A stretch of DNA of 26,569 nucleotides, from IMG/VR virus record IMGVR_UViG_3300034198_007289, positions 1 to 26,569 of that record; one strand, given 5' to 3'. The DNA comes from a virus. Shown one piece after another: positions 14,689-22,093 of the stretch. A program made the translations under genes and the position numbers. Under the pieces are notes generated by a model. It was not told where the DNA came from and searched no databases. It saw only the letters and a program-made list of their open reading frames with translations. Each line of letters starts with the position of its first letter. The first letter of the stretch is position 1.

Positions 14689-17600
14689 ATGGCAGAACTA
14701 AAAGTTACTAATGCTAGTGGCGATACAGTAAATGTTGATGTAGCTATAGGCAATCAAATTACTTTAACAGTAGATAAAGGAAATGCTGGTGCATCTGGTT
14801 TCTCAGGGAAATCGGGGTATAGCGGTTTTAGCGGGGTTGGTTTAAGTGGGACATCGGGCTGGTCAGGGTATTCTGGTTCAGGAATCAGCGGCTACTCAGG
14901 AAGCGGGATTAGTGGTTTCTCAGGGTTTAGCGGGGAATCAATTTCGGGATTTTCTGGGTACTCAGGAAGCGGGATTAGTGGTTTCTCAGGGGAATCTACA
15001 TCAGGCTTTTCGGGCTATTCAGGCGAATCAACTTCTGGTTTTTCTGGGTATAGCGGGCAAGACGGGCAATCGGGCTATTCAGGCGAAACAATTTCTGGGT
15101 ACAGCGGCTATTCTGGCGAAACAGTAAGTGGGTACTCTGGGTTCTCAGGCGAATCTATTTCTGGCTATTCTGGTTATAGTGGGACACAAGGCACATCCAT
15201 TAATGTAAAGGGAACTGTTCCTACAGTTGCAGATTTACCAACAATAGGCAATCTTCCTAATGATGCTTATATAGTTTCTGCTGATGGCAATTTATATGTA
15301 TGGGATGGATTTGCTTGGAATAATGTTGGACAAATAGTAGGACCACAAGGGCAAAGCGGTTTTTCAGGGTATAGCGGGGATTCAACATCTGGTTATTCTG
15401 GGTACTCTGGCGAATCTATATCTGGCTACAGCGGGCAAGACGGGCAGTCGGGGTTTAGCGGGCAAGATGGGCAAAGTGGCTACTCAGGATTTTCAGGGAT
15501 AGGTTTATATTGGCAAGGCACTTGGAGTTATTATTCTGCTTATATTGCAAATTCTATTACTATTGGTTCTGATAACAATACTTATATTGCCATTACTGAT
15601 GTACCACCATATAACTATGACCCAAGCATAAATCCTACTTATTGGTCTTTATTTGTTCCTCAAGGTACAAGTGGATTTTCAGGGTTCTCAGGCGATTCAA
15701 CATCAGGGTACAGCGGTTACTCAGGCGATTCTACATCGGGCTTTAGCGGGTTTAGCGGGCAAGATGGGCAATCAGGTTTTTCAGGCGAATCAACTTCTGG
15801 CTTCTCAGGGTATAGCGGCGAATCCACATCGGGCTTTAGTGGTTACTCTGGCGAATCAATTTCAGGATTTAGCGGTCAGGATGGGCAATCGGGCTTCTCT
15901 GGGTTTAGTGGGGAATCAATTTCAGGGTTCTCTGGGTACTCTGGCTATTCAGGAATTGATGGAGATGGGCGTAGCGGGGACTCTGGGTTCTCGGGTTACA
16001 GCGGGGAATCAATCTCAGGGTTTAGCGGCTATTCTGGGCAATCAGTTTCGGGGTACAGCGGTTACTCAGGCTCTGGTATATCTGGCTTTTCGGGAAGCGG
16101 AATTTCTGGGTGGTCGGGTTTTTCAGGATCGGGAATCTCTGGATTCTCTGGAAGCGGCATAAGCGGTTGGTCTGGCACATCGGGTTATAGCGGGGCTTCT
16201 ATAAGCGGTTATAGTGGGTTCTCAGGATCAGGTATATCTGGGTATAGCGGAAGTGGAGTTTCGGGCTACAGCGGCTTCTCAGGGGCTACTGTTAGCGGGT
16301 TCTCAGGATTTAGCGGTAGCGGAATTTCTGGGTATTCTGGGACATCAGGGTATTCAGGCTCTGGCATATCGGGTTTTAGTGGAAGCGGTGTATCGGGGTA
16401 TTCTGGCTTCTCAGGATCGGGCATATCTGGATTTTCGGGATCAGGCATAAGTGGCTGGTCAGGGTTTAGTGGTTCTGGTATTAGCGGGTATTCTGGAAGC
16501 GGGATCAGCGGCTGGTCAGGTTACAGCGGGGCAACAGTTTCTGGGTTCAGCGGTTACAGCGGAAGCGGTATAAGTGGGTACTCAGGATCGGGCATAAGTG
16601 GGTACTCAGGGTACAGCGGTAGCGGTGTATCGGGCTATAGCGGATCGGGCATAAGCGGTTGGTCGGGCTTTTCAGGATCGGGCATTAGCGGCTATTCAGG
16701 AAGCGGTGTATCTGGGTATTCGGGCTATTCGGGATCAGGAATTTCTGGCTTTAGCGGTAGCGGAATTAGCGGTTGGTCAGGGTACTCAGGATCAGGGATT
16801 TCGGGTTACTCTGGAAGTGGGGTATCAGGATTTTCGGGGTACAGCGGTAGTGGCATTAGCGGGTACTCAGGTTCTAGTGATACTTGGTTGGGTGCTTGGT
16901 CAAGTTCTACAGCTTATGTAGTTAGAAATATTGTTTCTTATAATGGTTCTAGTTATTACTGTATTCTTGCTAACACAAATCAACTTCCAACAAATACTAC
17001 TTATTGGAATTTATTGGCACAAAGCGGTTACAGCGGGTATTCAGGCTCAGGGGTAAGTGGCTGGTCGGGTTACAGCGGTATTGGGATCAGCGGTTACTCT
17101 GGGTATAGCGGAAGTGGTCTATCGGGCTACAGCGGATTGGGGGTCAGCGGGTACAGCGGTTACAGCGGTAGTGGTCTATCGGGCTACAGCGGAAGTGGTC
17201 TATCAGGGTACAGCGGATCGGGCATAAGCGGGTACAGCGGTTACAGCGGTAGTGGCTTGTCAGGCTACAGCGGAAGTGGCATATCGGGTTACTCAGGGTA
17301 TAGCGGAAGTGGTTTATCAGGGTATAGCGGTTCAGGGGTCAGCGGGTACAGCGGTTATAGCGGTACAAACTCAATGGCTTTAATTAGCACATTGACTGCT
17401 TCAAGTTCAGCAAACTTAGCATTTACAGGGTTATCAACTTACGATAGATACATCTTAATATTTAGAAATTTAGTCCTTGGTACTTCTAGTAATGGCATAA
17501 CTTTGCTATTTGGATATGGAGCAACACCAACTTATATTACAAGCGGATATGTTTATCAAAGATTTTCCAGCACAGGTCCTTCAGGTGCTAGTGATGGTTC

Positions 17601-17859
17601 AACCAGTGCTAGCAGTGGGTATATTTTTAATTTTAGTCTTTCAAGTACTTACACCATTTCTGGTTTTCAAATTATTACAGGAACTGGACAAACTGGAAGT
17701 ATTATGGCATCGGGTGAGTTTGGTTCAAGTACAACTGCCGCTGGAATTGTGTCAAGTTATGTAAGTTCAGGGGCTAATATTATTACTGCAATTAAAATTA
17801 CTCCTAGTGCTGGAAGTTTTACTTCTGGCACAGTATCACTTTATGGTCTTTCATCTTAA
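14689..17859 (+). CDS. Long repetitive tail fibre with GYSG/GFSG repeats and globular modules
   Basis: 1056 residues. Layout: N-terminal beta domain 1-35; repeat block 36-168; module 171-221 (GTVPTVADLPTIGNLPNDAY...DGNLYVWDGFAWNNVGQ), a common phage-fibre knob; repeat block 222-272; Trp/Tyr-rich module 273-326 (WQGTWSYYSAYIANSITIGSD...YWSLF); repeat block 327-729; related module 730-778 (WLGAWSSSTAYVVRNIVSYN...YWNLL); repeat block 779-892; C-terminal 164-residue beta domain ending VSLYGLSS, the likely receptor-binding head. The two Trp modules look like CBM5/12-type carbohydrate-binding modules. About 700 residues are Gly/Ser/aromatic repeats; the dominating unit is GSGISGYS. The gene is richer in GC than its neighbours. 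AAGGA precedes the ATG. Sugar-modifying genes follow, so the Ser/Tyr-rich shaft could be a modification target (inference). Confidence 0.85.
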   Translation: MAELKVTNASGDTVNVDVAIGNQITLTVDKGNAGASGFSGKSGYSGFSGVGLSGTSGWSGYSGSGISGYSGSGISGFSGFSGESISGFSGYSGSGISGFSGESTSGFSGYSGESTSGFSGYSGQDGQSGYSGETISGYSGYSGETVSGYSGFSGESISGYSGYSGTQGTSINVKGTVPTVADLPTIGNLPNDAYIVSADGNLYVWDGFAWNNVGQIVGPQGQSGFSGYSGDSTSGYSGYSGESISGYSGQDGQSGFSGQDGQSGYSGFSGIGLYWQGTWSYYSAYIANSITIGSDNNTYIAITDVPPYNYDPSINPTYWSLFVPQGTSGFSGFSGDSTSGYSGYSGDSTSGFSGFSGQDGQSGFSGESTSGFSGYSGESTSGFSGYSGESISGFSGQDGQSGFSGFSGESISGFSGYSGYSGIDGDGRSGDSGFSGYSGESISGFSGYSGQSVSGYSGYSGSGISGFSGSGISGWSGFSGSGISGFSGSGISGWSGTSGYSGASISGYSGFSGSGISGYSGSGVSGYSGFSGATVSGFSGFSGSGISGYSGTSGYSGSGISGFSGSGVSGYSGFSGSGISGFSGSGISGWSGFSGSGISGYSGSGISGWSGYSGATVSGFSGYSGSGISGYSGSGISGYSGYSGSGVSGYSGSGISGWSGFSGSGISGYSGSGVSGYSGYSGSGISGFSGSGISGWSGYSGSGISGYSGSGVSGFSGYSGSGISGYSGSSDTWLGAWSSSTAYVVRNIVSYNGSSYYCILANTNQLPTNTTYWNLLAQSGYSGYSGSGVSGWSGYSGIGISGYSGYSGSGLSGYSGLGVSGYSGYSGSGLSGYSGSGLSGYSGSGISGYSGYSGSGLSGYSGSGISGYSGYSGSGLSGYSGSGVSGYSGYSGTNSMALISTLTASSSANLAFTGLSTYDRYILIFRNLVLGTSSNGITLLFGYGATPTYITSGYVYQRFSSTGPSGASDGSTSASSGYIFNFSLSSTYTISGFQIITGTGQTGSIMASGEFGSSTTAAGIVSSYVSSGANIITAIKITPSAGSFTSGTVSLYGLSS
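14794..15192 (+). repeat. Fibre repeat block 1 (coding GxSG repeats)
   Basis: About 133 codons of GYSG/GFSG units, with SGES and GQDGQ variants (for example SGESTSGFSGYSG). Serine is coded by TCA, TCT, TCG, AGC and AGT in mixed order, so the DNA units diverge although the protein units are nearly identical. Confidence 0.85.
15352..15504 (+). repeat. Fibre repeat block 2 (coding GxSG repeats)
   Basis: About 51 codons between two globular modules, rich in GQDGQSGFSG-type units. It begins right after the GPQG hinge. Confidence 0.85.
15667..16875 (+). repeat. Fibre repeat block 3 (longest)
   Basis: About 403 codons. The first part uses SGES/SGDS/SGQD units; from about 16050 onward it becomes a regular SGSGISG[Y/F/W]SG array (24-base unit). 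GWSG units recur at irregular intervals. This is the largest tract for possible slippage or recombination. Confidence 0.88.
17023..17364 (+). repeat. Fibre repeat block 4 (coding GxSG repeats)
   Basis: About 114 codons, rich in GLSGYSGSG units. DNA here is the most uniform of the four blocks (tacagcggtagtgg and close variants recur), which suggests recent unit duplication. Confidence 0.85.
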
Positions 17860-17869
17860 TAGGTAAATC

Positions 17870-18277
17870 ATGGCAGACTTAAATTCAAAAATTATTGCTT
17901 ATTTGACTGTAAACAATATTGCTTTTACCGATACTGATTTTATGACTGGTCAGCCAGAGGGCGAACCTAATCAAATTCTTTATTGGAATACAAGTGCTTT
18001 AGGTACACAACCAACACAAGAGCAACTTGATTCAGCTTATTTTGTTTGGGAAGAACAACAAATTCAAAATGGAAACTCAGCACAAGCACAATCATTATTG
18101 TCTGCTACTGACTGGACTGCTATTGCTAGTGTTGCCGATCCAGCATTATCAAATCCTTATTTAACAAATCAAGCGGCTTTCTTGTCATATCGTAGCGAAG
18201 TTCGTAATATAGGTGTTAATCCACCAACAGTACCAGCTACATTTCCAACACAACCAATAGCCACTTGGAGTAGCTAA
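17870..18277 (+). CDS. Tail fibre assembly chaperone-like protein
   Basis: 135 residues. The C-terminal half, LLSATDWTAIASVADP... then LSYRSEVRNIGVNPPTVPATFPTQP-x-x-TW, is the pattern of the Phage_TAC-type/tail fibre assembly family (pfam16778-like: LLa.tDWt...d.......w..YR..lRdi......fP...W). Such proteins help fold or trimerise the fibre coded just upstream. The N-terminal half (residues 1-60) is a small unrecognised domain with WNTSALGTQPTQEQLDSAYFVWEE, resembling the prefix domain often seen in environmental phage versions. The gene starts 10 bases after the fibre stop with AGGT in front, so the two are very likely co-transcribed. Confidence 0.72.
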   Translation: MADLNSKIIAYLTVNNIAFTDTDFMTGQPEGEPNQILYWNTSALGTQPTQEQLDSAYFVWEEQQIQNGNSAQAQSLLSATDWTAIASVADPALSNPYLTNQAAFLSYRSEVRNIGVNPPTVPATFPTQPIATWSS

Positions 18278-18295
18278 ATAGAAAGATAATACAAG

Positions 18296-19525
18296 ATGAA
18301 ATACAGCATAGTAATACCAACATACAATAACTGCGAAAAATACTTAAAACCCTGTATTGATTCCATCATCAAATATACTGATATGGAATTAGTGGAGTTA
18401 ATTATTTCTGCCAATGGTTGCACAGACAATACTAGGGATTACCTTAGATATTTAAAAACTGCTATTCCCAATATGAAATTTACTTGGGAAGATAAACCAT
18501 TAGGATTTGCTAAAGCTACCAATGAAAGCATTAAAATTGCTACAGCAAATAAAATTATTTTGCTAAACAATGACACTATTTTGCTAGATCAACCTAAAAA
18601 TAGATGGCTAGAATGGTTAGATCAAGGCGATGTTAATTATGTTCTTGGTCAATATTCCCCAATTACTCAAAGGCAATTTGGTGTTTTCTTTTGTGCTTTA
18701 ATCAAAAGATCAGTTTTTGCTAAAGTTGGTTTGTTAAATATTGATTATGAAACTGGTGGTTGTGAAGATATAGAATTTTGTTATTTAGCTGAACAATCAG
18801 GGTTTACCCTTGTAGATTGTGGCAACAATGGCACTTATCCAATCTACCATGTAGCAGAAGGCACAATGCACGACCCAGCATTAGTGCAAAATTGGAAAGA
18901 TAAATTCCATGCTAATGAACTGAAACTGGCTAAGAAATATAACCTAGATCAATACCGCTATTTGCTATCTAACAATTATGAAAGAGCAGTATTCTTAAAG
19001 GGTGATCCAGTTTTTCCTAGAGAAACACAGCGATATGAATGGGCGGCAAAAAATCTATTAGATGGCTCAATATTTGAATTAGGATGCACAACAGGCTATG
19101 GAATCCAATATCTTTCAAACAAGCATGGTTATACTGGTCTTGACTATGATCCTATCATTATTGATGTCGCAAAAGAACAACAATGGTCAGACAATGCAAG
19201 ATTTATTTCTGCCAATATTAATGTATATGACTTGGATTTTTATACTAATATCATTGCTTTTGAAGTCATTGAACACCTAGACAATGGATTAGAAATAGCA
19301 CAAAAGCTAAAAAACCATTGCAAGCGATTATTGCTTACAGTCCCTTGGAATGAGCCTAAAGGCTTTTGGGGTGAACATCATAAACTACATGGTTTGAATG
19401 AATCTCATTTTGAAGGATTTGAATTTGAGTATGTCAATGAGCATGGCGATATATCTAGCCTTCCACAAGTTATTGATGCCAACAACAAATGCAACCTAAT
19501 GTTATGCAAATACTCTGCTCAGTAG
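18296..19525 (+). CDS. Glycosyltransferase family 2 fused to a SAM-dependent methyltransferase
   Basis: 409 residues, two domains. Residues 1-215 are a GT-A/GT2 domain: start YSIVIPTYNNCEKYLKPCID, IISANGCTDNTRDYL, DXD-like NND at 91-93 in ILLNNDTILLD, and the acceptor-site ED motif GGCEDIEFCYL (154-164). Residues about 240-409 are a class I methyltransferase: motif I ELGCTTGYG (261-269), motif II acidic GLDYD (281-285), and FEVIEHL (322-328). The protein could build and O-methylate a sugar on the same acceptor. Acceptor candidates are the upstream fibre or host surface glycans; the sequence does not decide. Its end overlaps the next gene. Confidence 0.82.
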   Translation: MKYSIVIPTYNNCEKYLKPCIDSIIKYTDMELVELIISANGCTDNTRDYLRYLKTAIPNMKFTWEDKPLGFAKATNESIKIATANKIILLNNDTILLDQPKNRWLEWLDQGDVNYVLGQYSPITQRQFGVFFCALIKRSVFAKVGLLNIDYETGGCEDIEFCYLAEQSGFTLVDCGNNGTYPIYHVAEGTMHDPALVQNWKDKFHANELKLAKKYNLDQYRYLLSNNYERAVFLKGDPVFPRETQRYEWAAKNLLDGSIFELGCTTGYGIQYLSNKHGYTGLDYDPIIIDVAKEQQWSDNARFISANINVYDLDFYTNIIAFEVIEHLDNGLEIAQKLKNHCKRLLLTVPWNEPKGFWGEHHKLHGLNESHFEGFEFEYVNEHGDISSLPQVIDANNKCNLMLCKYSAQ

Positions 19526-20466
19526 CCACTAGAGGTCGCTACACAACGACTTTGCCAATGGTTTTAATGGCTATAGCCAATCAGACAAAAGTGCCTGATA
19601 AGCTGGTTATATTTGATGATAACGATGAACCACAAGATATGAGGGAAAACCCTATATATCAGCATATATTTCAAATATTGAATTACAAAAAGATAGCTTG
19701 GGAATGGGTTTATGCTGAGAAAAAAGGACAGCATCATATTCATCAAAGAGCAAACACAATGGGCTTTGATTGGGTTTGGAGAGTAGATGACGATGCCATC
19801 CCAGAACCTAATGTCTTAGAACAGCTTTGTAGTCACATTGATACTACAGTTGGGGCTATTGGTGGCTCAATCTTTACCATGCCCAATGTATTTGATACCA
19901 GCAAATCTACAGGAAAAATTGCTAATATTGATTCTGAACCTAATATTCAATGGGGTAACATATATGTTACTAAAGAAGTAGAGCATTTACATTGTTCATT
20001 TCTATATAGGGCTGGAATCCATGATTACAATTTAGGCTTGTCTAGGGTAGCACACAGGGAAGAAACGCTATTTACCAATGGTATATACCAAAAAGGGTAT
20101 AAAGTTTTGGTAGTTCCAAATGCAATTACTTGGCATTTAAAAGCACAAGGGGGAATCCGAAGTGAAAATAAGCAAGAACTATATTCCCATGATGAAACTA
20201 TTTTTAGAAATATTAGTGGACTTTGTGATAGCACCATTGTTGTTCTTAATTGTGGTATTGGAGATCACCTTGTTTTCAGCCATATACTTCCTGAGATTTC
20301 TAATCCTATCTGTTTTACTTGTTATCCTGAAATTATAGAAGGGAAGTCAATAGCTGAAGCACAAGCATTGTTTGGTGATATAGACCAATGGAATATTTAT
20401 AAAAAGATGGCTCAATGGAATTGGAAAGGCAGTCTTGAAGATGCCTACAGAAAGCTATATTTATGA
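19504..20466 (+). CDS. GT2 glycosyltransferase with a C-terminal half GT-B (GT9-like) domain
   Basis: 320 residues from the preferred ATG (an in-frame ATG lies 15 bases upstream; MQILCSVATRGR fits the usual GT2 strand 1). The GT2 part has KLVIFDDND (33-41) and the DXD motif WRVDDDAIP (92-100, DDD at 95-97), with a later EETLF acidic motif. From about residue 235 a second domain starts: DSTIVVLNCGIGDHLVFSHI, which resembles the N-terminal Rossmann half of GT9/heptosyltransferase-like proteins, but the protein ends after only 85 residues of it. The remaining half seems to be the next gene, started through ATGA. It overlaps the preceding gene by 22 bases. Confidence 0.78.
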   Translation: MQILCSVATRGRYTTTLPMVLMAIANQTKVPDKLVIFDDNDEPQDMRENPIYQHIFQILNYKKIAWEWVYAEKKGQHHIHQRANTMGFDWVWRVDDDAIPEPNVLEQLCSHIDTTVGAIGGSIFTMPNVFDTSKSTGKIANIDSEPNIQWGNIYVTKEVEHLHCSFLYRAGIHDYNLGLSRVAHREETLFTNGIYQKGYKVLVVPNAITWHLKAQGGIRSENKQELYSHDETIFRNISGLCDSTIVVLNCGIGDHLVFSHILPEISNPICFTCYPEIIEGKSIAEAQALFGDIDQWNIYKKMAQWNWKGSLEDAYRKLYL

Positions 20467-20891
20467 TTGTTATTCATCCTTATGCCAAAAAATTAATGAA
20501 TGGCAAAGAAAACCCTAAAAACTATCCATATTGGAAAGAATTGATTGCATTGATTGATGAGCCAATTATCCAAGTAGGCATAGAGGGCGAAGAACCATTA
20601 GTGCATGAATTTTTAAAAAATTTACCAATTGCAAGACTTAGAGAGTTAATAGCAGAATGTCGTATCTGGATTGGGGTTGATAGCTTTTTTCAGCATCTTG
20701 CTTGGGACTGTAACAAACCGGGTATTGTTTTATGGTCAGTATCAGACCCATTAATATTTGGGCATTCTGAAAACATTAATTTATTAAAAAGCAGGGATTA
20801 TCTAGCCCCAAATCAGTTTTTATGGTGGGATTTTACTGAACATAATGCTGAAGCATTTGTTTTACCAGAAGAGGTGGTAAAATTCCTTTAA
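20463..20891 (+). CDS. GT9-like C-terminal (nucleotide-sugar binding) half of a GT-B glycosyltransferase
   Basis: 142 residues, start overlapping the previous stop by 4 bases (ATGA). It begins with a Rossmann strand (MIVIHPYAKK), has PIIQVGIEGE, then CRIWIGVDSFFQHLAWDCNKPGIVLWSVSDPLIFGH (residues about 67-102). That last block is the hallmark of the C-terminal domain of ADP-heptose:LPS heptosyltransferase-like (GT9) proteins: D-S/T-x-x-x-H-x-A...gKPgi..wg.S.P..fGh. Full GT9 enzymes carry both halves in one chain; here the first half is fused to a GT2. The two chains probably assemble into one GT-B enzyme, or the gene was split by mutation. Last gene of the sugar block. Confidence 0.75.
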   Translation: MIVIHPYAKKLMNGKENPKNYPYWKELIALIDEPIIQVGIEGEEPLVHEFLKNLPIARLRELIAECRIWIGVDSFFQHLAWDCNKPGIVLWSVSDPLIFGHSENINLLKSRDYLAPNQFLWWDFTEHNAEAFVLPEEVVKFL

Positions 20892-20938
20892 ATCCATAAG
20901 ATAATATATATTTATAACCCTTTGCTTAATGGTGTCCT

Positions 20939-21172
20939 ATGGATTGGCAGAATATTTTTAATCTGGTAGGTGGTGCAATATTAGCCGCTATAGGTTGGTG
21001 GTGCAGACAAATCTGGGATTCTGTCCAAGCACTTAAGGATGATGTCAAGAGAATTGAAATTGACCTTCCCACAAATTATGTAAAAAAAGATGACATGACT
21101 GTTCGATTTGACAGAATTGAGGTTTTGTTAGATAAACTTTATGAAAAACTAGAGCAGAAAGCAGATAAATGA
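20939..21172 (+). CDS. Small one-TM protein of the lysis cassette (possible holin)
   Basis: 77 residues: one hydrophobic helix (residues 5-24, IFNLVGGAILAAIGWWCRQI), then a charged, coiled-coil tail (VQALKDDVKRIEIDLP..., then FDRIEVLLDKLYEKLEQKADK). It lies immediately before the endolysin gene and overlaps it by 4 bases (ATGA), the common site for a holin or holin-like gene. A single TM with a long cytosolic coiled coil resembles class III or pinholin-like proteins, but accessory proteins of unknown role look the same. The 47-base gap in front is very AT-rich (ATAATATATATTTATAA) with no clear promoter. No strong Shine-Dalgarno. Confidence 0.55.
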   Translation: MDWQNIFNLVGGAILAAIGWWCRQIWDSVQALKDDVKRIEIDLPTNYVKKDDMTVRFDRIEVLLDKLYEKLEQKADK

Positions 21173-21624
21173 ATCGCACAACTGCCGCATCTATTGTTGC
21201 AAGTGCTTCAGTTTTAGTTGGTATTGCTATGCATGAAGGCTACAAAGACAATGCCTATCAAGATACTGCTGGTGTAGCTACAGTAGGATTTGGTCAAGCT
21301 GATGGGGTCAAGATGGGCGATAAAACTGATCCTGTAAGAGCCTTGATAAAATTAGAGCAAAGCATAGACGATCATGCGAAGGGCATGAGTAAATGCATCA
21401 AAGTTCCTGTTAGCCAGAATGAATATGATGCCTATTTAGATTTTACCTACAATGTAGGAGTTTTTGCATTTTGTACTTCAACCCTTAATAGAAAGCTAAA
21501 TGCTGGAGATTATGATGGTGCTTGCAAAGAATTATTAAAATGGGATAAAGCTGGTGGCAAAGTGGTTGCTGGATTGGCTAATCGCAGACAGGAAGAATAC
21601 AATAAATGCATCAAACCAAATTAG
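21169..21624 (+). CDS. SAR endolysin, T4-lysozyme-type muramidase (GH24)
   Basis: 151 residues. It cleaves the MurNAc-GlcNAc bond of peptidoglycan. Catalytic triad E23, D32, T38 in HEGYKDNAYQDTAGVATVGFG has the T4-type spacing (E-x8-D-x5-T). The later NEYDAYLDFTYNVG and the end block ANRRQEEYNKC are family landmarks (N..G...F..ST; RR..E...). The N-terminus TTAASIVASASVLVGIAM is weakly hydrophobic and Ala/Ser/Gly-rich, the form of a signal-arrest-release anchor, so the enzyme probably waits tethered to the membrane until depolarisation. Cys residues near 77 and 103 could take part in disulphide control (inference). Start coupled to the previous gene (ATGA). Confidence 0.88.
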   Translation: MNRTTAASIVASASVLVGIAMHEGYKDNAYQDTAGVATVGFGQADGVKMGDKTDPVRALIKLEQSIDDHAKGMSKCIKVPVSQNEYDAYLDFTYNVGVFAFCTSTLNRKLNAGDYDGACKELLKWDKAGGKVVAGLANRRQEEYNKCIKPN

Positions 21625-21630
21625 GCTTTT

Positions 21631-22029
21631 ATGATTGATTATGCAAAATTGGCTATTATCATTAGTGTTGTTCTTGCTATTTTTGGTAGTGGCTTTTGGG
21701 TGGGCAATTCACGATATACTCGCTATAAAGCAGAGGTTGAAATTATCGCCAAAACACAAGAAGCCCATGTAGAATCAATCCAAAAGCAACATGAACTTAT
21801 AAAGAAAGCCGCTGATGAAGAATATACCGCTAAACTTGCTTTATTGCGTCAGTATTATGCTAATGGGGTGCGCCAGCCCAGTTCCAACAGTTTGTCCGGC
21901 TTATCCACAACCGCCAGCATCGCTAATGCAACCACCGCCTACAATGTTTTTGCTGGACAATGTAGTGAAACAACCTTAATGCTTGTAGAACTTCAAAAAT
22001 TTATTGCTGAAGCCTATTCAGTAAAGTGA
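21631..22029 (+). CDS. i-spanin (Rz-like inner-membrane subunit)
   Basis: 132 residues: N-terminal TM (residues 6-24, KLAIIISVVLAIFGSGFWV), a periplasmic coiled coil (YKAEVEIIAKTQEAHVESIQKQHELIKKAADEEY, about 33-66), then a Pro/Ser linker and C-terminal SETTLMLVELQKFIAEA, the signature end of Rz-like i-spanins. It joins the o-spanin across the periplasm to fuse inner and outer membranes in the last step of lysis. It is 6 bases after the endolysin. The region 21869-21930 is unusually GC-rich for this genome because a second gene (the o-spanin) is read from it in the +1 frame. Confidence 0.85.
   Translation: MIDYAKLAIIISVVLAIFGSGFWVGNSRYTRYKAEVEIIAKTQEAHVESIQKQHELIKKAADEEYTAKLALLRQYYANGVRQPSSNSLSGLSTTASIANATTAYNVFAGQCSETTLMLVELQKFIAEAYSVK
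21815..21979 (+). CDS. o-spanin lipoprotein (Rz1-like), nested inside the i-spanin gene
   Basis: 54 residues in the +1 frame within the i-spanin gene. It begins MKNIPLNLLYCVSIMLMGC-ASP: positive start (K2), hydrophobic core, and a lipobox L-M-G-C (residues 16-19) where signal peptidase II would cut before C19. The mature part is Pro-rich (SPVPTVCPAYPQPPASLMQPPP), the defining trait of Rz1-type o-spanins, and the gene is fully embedded in Rz as in lambda-like lysis cassettes. The A at +2 after Cys favours outer-membrane sorting. Stop TAA at 21977-21979. The extra Cys near residue 25 could form the intermolecular disulphide known from Rz1. Start is backed only by an AG-rich AAAGAAAG. Confidence 0.85.
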   Translation: MKNIPLNLLYCVSIMLMGCASPVPTVCPAYPQPPASLMQPPPTMFLLDNVVKQP

Positions 22030-22065
22030 CTGCCTGATAGGAAGATTCTGGGCAGTCGCAGAATC
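22028..22065 (+). other. Two mutually exclusive hairpins at the end of the lysis cassette
   Basis: Hairpin A: GACTGCC (22028-22034) with GGCAGTC (22051-22057), 7 bp. Hairpin B: GATTCTG (22044-22050) with CAGAATC (22059-22065), 7 bp around an 8-base loop GGCAGTCG. The 3' arm of A is the loop of B, so only one forms at a time (or a strained pseudoknot). The structure starts at the i-spanin stop codon. No T-run follows, so a simple intrinsic terminator is not supported. Confidence 0.55.
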
Positions 22066-22093
22066 GTGAAGTAATAGTCCTATCTGCTATTTA

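Noticed and set aside
14846-16921. Several long open frames in other frames of the fibre repeat gene (both strands)
   Set aside because: They arise from GGN-TCN/AGN repeats that lack stop codons in all frames; the products are low-complexity with no ribosome sites.
20455-20470. -1 frameshift joining the two GT-B halves
   Set aside because: The overlap ATATTTATGA has no X XXY YYZ heptamer; ATGA-coupled reinitiation is simpler.
20892-20938. Promoter before the lysis genes
   Set aside because: AT-rich with -10-like stretches but no -35 of usable spacing; such hits are expected by chance in this base composition.
22028-22065. H-type pseudoknot from the two interleaved 7-bp stems
   Set aside because: Only one base would span the first stem, too short for a stable fold; alternative hairpins are more plausible.
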